NCBI GenBank assembly: GCA_036768485.1
Contig: JAVLUZ010000162.1
Coordinates: 186,001-250,000 of the forward strand
Direction: 5' to 3'
Origin: Mermis nigrescens
Lineage: Eukaryota; Nematoda; Enoplea; Mermithida; Mermithidae
DNA length: 64,000 nt
Shown piece by piece: positions 56,548-64,000 of this stretch; position 1 is the first letter of the stretch; the number at the start of each line of letters is the position of its first letter. The notes beneath the pieces are model-generated. The model searched no databases. It worked only from the letters and a program-made list of their open reading frames with translations, and was not told the DNA's origin. The position numbers and the translations under genes are program-made.

Positions 56548-57333
56548 CAGGGCGTAACCAGGATTTTATTTCGGGGGAGGCCAAAATTTTTGAGGTCCTA
56601 GTCCTATATCAGCGTTTCTCGACAAGATCTATGCCATGGTGAAGTAAAAAATGTTTAAAAATTCTGAAAATTTTCTTGCTTGATTTCAAATTTGGATATC
56701 AAAAACCTATCTTTTAACCTATTCGTATGACTAATTTCTCAATATCAAATTAAAGCTATTTCAAAACATTTCTGAAATTCTTTTTCTTTGCATTTAATTT
56801 TGCAGTTTTGCAAGGAAAACTAATGCAGAAAATAAATCGGCGCGAAGCGTCGAAATTTTTGACAGATTCGTTATTTTAAAGTAAAATCTGGGTTTTTATA
56901 AGAAAAAAGATAGAACATCCGGCGCAAAATTTTGAGTTTAGAAGATAAAAAGTGTGCTAAAAACGCATTTTAAGCTGTCCTTCTAGTTGACTCCATGAAG
57001 CAGAGCATGCAGATTGGAAGCGTATAATTGTGTATGAGATAATCATATTCCAGCGACATTCGAGAGATTACGCTCATTTCATAAAGATATGAGAGCACAG
57101 ATTGAGTCATCCGCAAATTGCTCCTGATACACAGATACTGTTTCTGGTGAAACAAATAACAATTAAGAAGATGAGTTGGCTTCTTAACATACTTCCAAAG
57201 CATCCTATTATGCACAATCCGTTTCACATTACCTGAAGAAAACAGCAAAGGGTCCCTCCCCCTTTGCTTTTGAAAAATTATTTTTTTCATTTCGAGGCTC
57301 GCCCCCCCCGCCTTCCCCCTGGTTACGCCCCTG
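56548..57333. mobile_element. hAT-like element N with CAGGGCGTAACCAGG ends
   Basis: The left end CAGGGCGTAACCAGG and right end CCTGGTTACGCCCCTG are inverted repeats. The flanks TATAGCTG (56540-56547) and TATAGTTG (57334-57341) match at 7 of 8 bases, as expected for an ageing 8-bp duplication. It is 786 bp and includes a palindrome at 56838-56852. Non-autonomous. Confidence 0.75.
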
Positions 57334-57341
57334 TATAGTTG

Positions 57342-58060
57342 TCTGTGTTTTGAATTTTGAATTCAAATTTTTCTATTAAATTTTCAAGCAAAACGCTTGC
57401 TGAATACTATGTCGTATTTTTCTACATTACTTTATTCGTGTTGCGAATAGAACTATTTTTGGTCCTCTGTCTGATAATTTTTGCAGTCGTCTTTGATAGA
57501 AAACCGGTATCCCTGCAAACGGTATTTCGAATTCTATCGATTATGGAACTAAAAATACGAGGTGCTATGGAATTTGATGTTTTCTCTTAGGTACTCGATG
57601 AAGAGAATGATCTACCTACTAATCTTGTGGCTTAATAAATTTTAAAAAAATTGGCATTTCGTTGAAACGTATGTGGGCATACATCGACAGCGACCGAATT
57701 CGGGGGGTTCGATGGGGCAAAATTGCCAAAAGTAGCACCAAAAATTTAATCTGTGGGGTCCGCCAGATTTTTAAAGTCCAGACCCACGCCCACGTGTGGA
57801 TGCAGGTCATATTGCTTGAAAATCTAGCAAATTATTATGAGTCACTTATTTAGAAATGTAAACTACGGTAAATACATAGTCGTCTGAATATGAAAGATTT
57901 TAGCGTCTTGAAGTTAGATGTACCGATCGATTATTAGGTTCATAAATTTTCAGGGCAGATGCAGTTTGTATTAGTTTAACATTTAGCGAAACAGAACCAA
58001 GTATCTATTAAATGACGAAAGATTTCTGTATCTTCATGAAATAAGTCTCACACTGTGGAC
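57342..58060. other. Unassigned region with a repeat L fragment
   Basis: 57660-57810 resembles repeats L and I in reverse ('ccacgcccacgtgtgg' region). The open frame at 57357-57590 is hydrophobic and AT-rich, without motifs. Confidence 0.3.
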
Positions 58061-58064
58061 ATAC

Positions 58065-58290
58065 GTGTAACGGCTTTAAATTTCGGGTGGTGGTCTTCAG
58101 TCATATTTTTAGGGGGAGGTGCTTATTGACCTTTATTTTTTGGCCAAAAGCACTCTAAAAAACGGTCAGAAAATTTGACTTTTCCCAAAAAAAGCGGGAG
58201 GTCGAAAATTTTTCTGGCTTTGTGCGGTACGGACGACAACCGACTTTGGGTGGGGGGATCCTCCTGCTCCCCTCTTACATGTACGACATA
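58065..58290 (+). repeat. Dispersed repeat family Q
   Basis: 'gtgtaacggctttaaatttcgggtgg' through 'ccctcttacatgtacg' parallels 957-1162. Non-coding. Confidence 0.55.
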
Positions 58291-58735
58291 GCACATGTGT
58301 TACGACTCTCCAATGAAAGATTGATTGAAAAGTAGACTATCAAGCTGCGAAAATCGATATATTATTTATTTGCTGTAGAAGTATGTATGAATAATTTTGG
58401 AAATCAAGATCGAATTATGGACATTTTTCAAGATGTTGCATGGATTCGCTTACAAAACATGAATTCATACGTGTACACTCGTCTAAAAAATCCGTTTGTC
58501 ACCTGAACCGAAACAATTTTTCTAAACTTTGGTATTTCAATATGACACTTTTGATAAATAAATGGCGGGTAACTTTAGCTATTTTGCCATTGAATCGGTG
58601 TTTCTTACTTAACTAATGCGCTTCTTATTATGATTTAGATATTAAAGGTTATCAGTCTGAAAACCATTTTGTATTGTAATCTTTAAGGAATGAATCGACG
58701 AAATAAATGTGGTCAGGCAAGTTACGCTTTGATTA

Positions 58736-58984
58736 CATTTTCAGGTACTCGAAAGAGAATTGATCCAAATTCAGGAAGCATGCCAGAAAGTCNNNNNNNN
58801 GCTTGATAATCCGTTCATCGTAACTATCGATTTCATAATCAAGTAGGCATAAATGATTCCTCTTGGTTTTGACTAAAAGAGGCTTAAACGTTACTCCATA
58901 GTCACTATACTTGAATCGAACTCTAGAAATCTTCGGACGTGTAAGTTTTGATACACTGTCGAGCCAAAAGCGATGATGATGCTT
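58736..58984 (-). CDS. Minus-strand gene of unknown function, exon 3 (contains assembly gap)
   Basis: After an acceptor 'gattggAG' (58986-58985) the minus strand reads 'KHHHRFWLDSVSKLTRPKIS', 'RVRFKYSDYGVTFKPLLVKT' and 'NHLCLLDYEIDSYDERIIK'. Eight unresolved bases follow (58800-58793), then 'DFLACFLNLDQFSFEYLKM' to TAA (58735-58733). The frame is open on both sides of the gap when it counts as eight bases. A donor AAAAT|GTAATC overlaps the stop, so further exons are possible. The composition is that of an ordinary globular protein. It joins exon 2 in phase 0. The family is not recognised. Confidence 0.55.
58793..58800. other. 8-base assembly gap inside an exon
   Basis: A run of N interrupts the reading frame of exon 3. 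Its length is compatible with an unbroken frame. Confidence 0.9.
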
Positions 58985-59795
58985 CTCCAATCAATGCGTT
59001 ATTAACTCCACCGTTTTCAAATAAATGTGTTCGATTTAACGATTTTGTGGGGCCAACATCAGCTTCTGCTTACTCAGCTTTCAAAAATTTTATAAAATGA
59101 CTTCCTGCTTTATTTACATTACACATATGCAATATATAGATTCGCTTGATCCATGCGATTTTATACGGTTCTATAACTAAACTACTTATGTACGTATTAC
59201 AAGCAAACTCATTGACAAATGTAAAACACAATAAAACCACACGAAGCCGGTGCTATTTTTAGCAATTTTGCCACATCGGACCCAATTTCCTAGAATTTGA
59301 CTGCTTTCCATCTATGCCCGCCAGTATCAATGGAGAATTTTGTAAAATGCCATAAACATCTAAGAAAAAGATAGAAATACGTAAAAATGACTCTTAAGCT
59401 AACTAATCAGTCAATTAATTAGAAAAAGGAAGATGAATCTTGGAAAATACAGAGGAATAATTTTAAATCGACTAATCATTAATCAATGAACAAATACCTA
59501 AACAATCAATAATCAAATAATCAATAATTAACCAATCAATCACTAAGCAACCAACCAACATAACAAATAAACATCTTGTAAAAATGACACTAGGATCCAT
59601 CAGAAAAATCCTGTGTATGTCGCTTAATCGAATGAATTAGATACATGTAAATAATTAATTCTAAGCTAACAAACTTTTGACTTTTGTTCAGAGATAAAAC
59701 GAAATCCTCGAACTTATATGTACAAAACAAAGCTAAAAAGAAAATTCCGCATCTGATTTATTTAGGACTCATTCAACTTATGCACTAGAACAAAC

Positions 59796-59906
59796 CTCGA
59801 TGTCAGAATAAGGGAGAAGGATGATGTCACAAGCTGGATCGCTTTCCAAATCCTTACGATTCATAACAAAATTGCAATCCAATGGTTCAACACAGTTGCG
59901 AGGCAC
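59796..59906 (-). CDS. Minus-strand gene of unknown function, exon 2
   Basis: A textbook short exon: acceptor 'tttgcattgcAG' (59908-59907), 111 bp of open frame, donor GAG|GTTTGT (59795-59794). It reads 'VPRNCVEPLDCNFVMNRKDL' then 'ESDPACDIILLPYSDIE'. The Cys-x5-Cys, 'NRKDL..D.ACDIILL..SDI' arrangement faintly recalls the 'DR..L..ADAVVFH..DI' segment of GT10 fucosyltransferases, but the following exon does not match that family. I therefore make no functional call. Both boundaries are phase 0. Confidence 0.55.
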
Positions 59907-60518
59907 CTGCAATGCAAAATGCAAATCAACAAAACGTGATTAAAGGTTATAAATTATCATTCCGAATGCCATATATGATTCAGGGCAATTTCCAGAGTTT
60001 TACCGGAGGTTAGCCCCGACTCCCGCGCTGGGATCTGTGGCCGGCCCCAGCATCGAGGCCTGAAAATTTTAATATTGTCGTAGATGCAAATTCTGAATTG
60101 CTTGATTGAAATAAATAAGCAAGACTCAGGTAATCATCGGAAATTGCGCGTTAATTCCACCAGTCACACTTTGATGTCGTTTTAGACGTCGATGAAATTC
60201 AATTCTTGTGAGACAACTAAACCGATGGAATTCGTATATAAGTTCAATCAATCAAGCCAACAAGTTTGCGCCTAACAAAACGTCATCGTTGAATGGCATT
60301 TGAGTTATACGTTTTATTCACAGTTGCATTTTCATATCAGTTACGGTCTGAGGTTAGCTTGAAATGGCTGTCACTCATCGAAGTTATCCGAGCTTACAAT
60401 AATTTTAAAACTGAGCAGAAAAGTTGAAAAAGGAGAATAACTACATGAATTTTCTGTTTCTGATCAACTTCAATCATTTCAAAATGCCTCGACTTTGTCC
60501 GTTTCGGTTTAATCTTAC

Positions 60519-60609
60519 CATATTTTTCGCCAGGAATTCGTCCTTTCCTCGAACCCTCAAGTGTACGTCTGTTTGCAGCCCTTGTAGATGCCAGAGCATT
60601 TCACTTTCA
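60519..60609 (-). CDS. Minus-strand gene of unknown function, exon 1 of those visible
   Basis: Acceptor 'ttttatacAG' (60611-60610) and donor ATATG|GTAAGA (60518-60517) bound 91 bp. This is one base completing a split codon plus 30 codons, 'ESEMLWHLQGLQTDVHLRVR' and 'GKDEFLAKNM', ending in phase 0, the phase required by exon 2. Upstream exons were not found before the repeats at 60.9 kb. Confidence 0.5.
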
Positions 60610-60889
60610 CTGTATAAAATTATAGTTGAAAATTGAATTGTTCTCATACAATGCCGCATGAAATTACTGATTACATCAGCTTAATTTTAATAACATTCAA
60701 ATGTTGGGTTAAAAACTAAAAAACTTAGTGGAGAACGTTACAATGAAATCATAAACAACTGACAAGTATTCATCATGAGAAAGAAAAAATTTTCCAACTG
60801 AATATGACAATGTTTCTGAGTAAAGGTGTATTATTAGCTGACATTGTTTTTCGTACGAGCTTCTTTGTGCGTGTATGTACGAAGATCTC

Positions 60890-61776
60890 CGAAAAAGTCT
60901 TTGCATGGGCGAACAATTTTTGTAGATATAATATACAAATATATTATTAAATATACACATTTTTACATACTATCAGTGTGCGACCTGCGACCTGCATGCA
61001 GTCCTAAATATGATTACTTTATTGCGATTTTTCGGCCAAAAATTGGTGGTCATTTACCTCCCCTAAAAATGGCCGAAAACCATACGTGCAGAAACAGTCT
61101 TTGGAGGAATTCCCTATCCAAGGCTGGACGTCCTCCCCACACCCCCTCCCACGTCAGAAAATTTTGACCCACCTCCACCATTTTTAGTGAAAACTTGCAC
61201 TTTTTGACTATTTTCATGTCTTTCTTGCCCTTTTAGCCAAAAATCGAAGCCGCCTACCCCCTTCCCCTAAACATGCATGAGAAACATACATGTAACAGGG
61301 GGTTTGGGCGATCGCCCACCCACGCTTGTACGCCCTAACCCCTCTTCCCCGAAGTCAGATAATTCTTGACTACCCTCCAATACATTTTTAGTGAAAACTT
61401 TCGCTTCTTTGGCTATTTCAGGAGTTTTTGCCATTTTTATCCCAAAATTGGAGCCGCTTACTCCCCCCTCTTCTAAAGGGCTAGGACCCCCTAACCAAAA
61501 ATTTCCAGCCGTTACATGTATGCCGAGACTCCCTATCCCAAAACGTTGAGCTGTTACATGCATGTTTTACAGGATAGTTTGTTCATTTACTCTTGCTTAC
61601 ATTCAAAAATACTGGATCACTTCACGAAATTCTATTCGTTAAGTACGTTACACAGTGAAAATTAATTTAAAAAAAATTCAAAACGTATTCATCAAAAATC
61701 GTCTGACAGTGGCTCGAGTCTTGGACTCTGAGAGGGGTAATACCCCAATCACCCCCGCCCCCTTTGGGGAATGTGT
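60890..61776. mobile_element. Third, internally deleted member of the element A/B family
   Basis: 60890-61010 matches 40981-41095 in element B, and 61020-61776 matches about 42060-42650. The middle is deleted and both hAT ends are missing. At about 61000-61012 it has 'gcagtcctaaatatgatta', the site that in A and B is occupied by the J-family insertion, here empty. Confidence 0.7.
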
Positions 61777-61830
61777 GTTCCATGCGTATTATTTATAATT
61801 ATATTTATTTATTATATTTTAATAATAATA

Positions 61831-61832
<2 letters not shown>

Positions 61833-61903
<71 letters not shown>
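61833..61903 (+). repeat. (ATT)n microsatellite
   Basis: About 24 uninterrupted TTA triplets. The poly-Tyr open frame is an artefact. Confidence 0.97.
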
Positions 61904-61906
61904 GGC

Positions 61907-62545
61907 TACTTACTATAGGTTGCGCGTTAGCGCATACCTATAATATACTTGGGTACCCCTAACACCCGAAAAACTCTCTACAGCTGTAACAGACACACTA
62001 GACAGTGGCTTTAAAGATAGATAATAAATAATAAAAAAATTCGATGTGTTTCATATTTTTTATCTTTTACACTTCTACACTGTGTTAAGGGCGTGTGAAG
62101 TTTTATACTGTAACGTTATAACATATACTTTTTTCAATTTTGGTCGGTTGCTCGACTTGTCTAATTCAGTTTTGCATTCTGTTTCGTCTGGTTTTTTTAA
62201 ATTTAGACAATTGGGTAAGCTCAAAACCGTTTTTTTATTTTTTTAAAGTGACATATACTCCCGAGGGGCAGTGTAAAGAGATTGTTAAGAATCTGAGGGT
62301 GAAAAACACATTTTGGCCTCTTTTTTGTCTGCCAACAGCTCTAGTTATGAGTCATAAGAAATTTATTCCAGCAGAAATGTACTAAGACTAAGGTCTACTT
62401 TCGGCTTACCAGCAAGCTTTTTTACACTCAATACGGAGTTAGATATAGTGGGTTTAAACTTTACACTCTAGTGGATGGTAAAAAACAAGTTTTGTCTCAG
62501 ATTAATTCGCCAACTTTTCGGTTATAAGTCAGAAAACATTTGATT
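61907..62545 (-). repeat. Family G copy, reverse of 14600-15240
   Basis: It starts with the 'gcgcgttagcgc' palindrome segment and contains 'aaactttacactctagtgga' and 'ttataagtcagaaaacattt', matching 14560-15235 in reverse. It is shorter, with internal divergence. Confidence 0.6.
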
Positions 62546-62702
62546 TGTCTAAATAAGGTAAGGTCCTTTTGTTTAAAAAAGATAATGCTGAATTTCAGAA
62601 CAATATTGTTTTTCGCGTTGTTGACCGTTTGTTCCATGAAAGTATGTTACCGAATGAGTTTATTAATTGATTTACGCAAATCATGCTGACTAAAAACGGG
62701 GT

Positions 62703-63405
62703 ACTATCAAAGAAAAATGCTGGTGAAATGTTCGATGGAACAAAAAGGACGAGATACTTGAATTGCGACATTAAGGACATAAAGGAGGCCAGGTGTTGTT
62801 TGCGTATGTATAGAGGAAAGTTGCAGGAATATACAAAATTAGGACTTCAAGCAAAAAAACGCAAAAAAAATTGGAAGTATATTCTGCGCGTTTCAAACAG
62901 GCGTGCCTTCACAAAACATTGTTTACTGGCTCAGAAAAAGAGACTATGAGGAAGCCTTGATGTGTTATAATAAGTGTTTTAATTTCATATCAATATCAAA
63001 TTTTCTAACAATTACACATTTATCGTCAATGGCTTCATACGTGAATTATGACAAGCACTCCATCTTGTTAATTAACGCATCATAGTAATGCATATCATAT
63101 GTACGACCGTACCAATGGACATTGTCGTTTTTTTTATTAGTGATCGCTTCTTTTCTGCGAATAAACTATTCCACTTATTTATTTTTACGTCGGAGGTGCA
63201 ACTCTTCTGCAGGCCGCAGAATATAATTCGATTTTTTGCGCTTCTTTAGCAAAGTCTAATTTTTAGTAGATTCATACAACTTTCACATACACATAGGTAA
63301 GTAACTTTTCCCAAGTTCCTCCTTTTATGTCCTAATGATACGTAATTCCAGATATATTCGTTCTCTTTTTGTTCTATCGGAGCATTTTTATTTGCTAGTT
63401 ACTAT
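62703..63405. mobile_element. Old copy of element F
   Basis: The left segment ('caaagaaaaatgct', 'gatggaacaaaaaggacgag', 'tatattctgcg') and the right segment ('ggccgcagaatataattcga ... tatcggagcatttttatttg') are diverged versions of the two arms of element F (11374-11553, 11960-12135). An 88-codon open frame (62683-62949) covers the left arm. It has a basic C-terminal half but no recognisable domain. Confidence 0.6.
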
Positions 63406-63534
63406 TATTGGTATTATTATTTTAACATTTTATCACTACTATTATGGTATATGTGACGAATAAGAGCGGGCACATATATTACATAAAATGCCAGCATGGG
63501 ATGTCATACGACCACATTATATGGTATGTTTCCA

Positions 63535-63565
63535 GGTTCCGGCCGGGCCCCGGCCCCGGCAAATA
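63535..63565 (+). repeat. GGCCCCGGCC-rich patch
   Basis: 'ggttccggccgggccccggc' resembles the GC-rich ends of hAT-like element C (36930-37016, 43760-43850). It is probably the remnant of one end. Confidence 0.4.
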
Positions 63566-63639
63566 AGGCAGCTCCGTTAAAGCTCTAGTTTCATCCCTCA
63601 CAAAATGTTGATTCTTTGAACAAATCGTAGAAAATGTCC

Positions 63640-63870
63640 TGGCTTGAGCCTGTTTAGCGAACGATCCATTCGTTCAATTTTTTTCAAAGCGCTAATCAGC
63701 AATTTTTGACTAGGCATATTTTGTTGAATTTTGTTGAATTTTTCTTGAAAATATTTGTTTTTTTTAGGGCTCGAAAAGAGTAAATCGTCAGAAACTGTTT
63801 TTAGCCCAAAAAGTCACTTTTAAAAAATTTTTCGGCCAATCCTGTCATAATCCCCGTGTTTTTGTATAGG
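63640..63870 (-). repeat. Dispersed repeat family K, reverse orientation
   Basis: It contains 'aaagagtaaatcgtcagaaa' and 'agcccaaaaagtcactttt', parallel to 75-225 and the reverse of 9255-9500. Confidence 0.5.
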
Positions 63871-64000
63871 TGTTGCACGCATTACCAAAATATCAGATTT
63901 CGGCGAAGATGCAGCACGGAGTACGGTGGCAACTGCTTTCGTGCCTGACGAGCTGTACCTACTTTTCCTCCTTTTAAGGCTACAAATTTCCTCCTCGCTG

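Noticed and set aside
59796..59906. GT10 fucosyltransferase exon
   Set aside because: The resemblance is limited to a short 'R..L..D...I....DI' pattern. The next exon does not continue as a GT10 domain.
61771..61962. Poly-tyrosine open frame
   Set aside because: It is a translation of the (ATT)n microsatellite.

Overview
The window looks like repeat-dense, AT-rich nuclear DNA from an animal, most likely a nematode. The clearest host gene is a two-exon seven-transmembrane receptor whose layout (a charged RRxRKRQIQLFIQ stretch entering TM6, a degenerate DRY-like site, about 312 residues) resembles nematode SRX/SRSX-type serpentine receptors. Introns with GT-AG ends, a LINE with a DUF4780-like ORF1, another LINE, a Penelope-like element, tRNA-derived SINEs and many short DNA transposons all fit a metazoan. 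There is no bacterial gene organisation. I cannot name the species.

Host genes are sparse. At 237-510 (+) is the last coding exon of an ABCC/MRP-type transporter. At 8475-11246 (+) is the receptor (exons 8475-9149 and 10983-11246). At 52950-53153 (+) is an apparent PIWI-domain exon ending at a good splice donor. On the minus strand, 60609-58736 carries three exons whose splice phases agree (60609-60519, 59906-59796, 58984-58736), with an 8-base assembly gap in the last. Weaker coding candidates lie at 5235-5540 and 6173-6421.

Most of the rest is transposable elements, many with readable ends. Seven hAT-like insertions have 8-bp target duplications, six perfect or with one mismatch and one with 7 of 8 bases: 17349-18082, 32614-35253, 36925-43853, 39586-40353, 40366-42953, 45107-46849 and 56548-57333. 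Three of these are stacked inside one another between 36.9 and 43.9 kb. A PIF/Harbinger-like element (TAA duplication) lies at 28165-29350. Other palindromic or long-inverted-repeat elements lie at 11343-12135, 18529-18980, 35676-36671 and 37023-39411. A degenerate LINE with endonuclease, reverse transcriptase and RNase H fills 19.5-24.6 kb. A second LINE type lies at 31261-32508 (-) and 26300-26720 (+). Two nearly identical Penelope-like copies sit head to head at 47.8-51.9 kb.

A recurring short palindrome (core GGCGCTTCGCGCC, often preceded by AAAATTTTC) occurs about 25 times across otherwise unrelated repeats. It is the most striking small-scale pattern that the annotated features do not explain.
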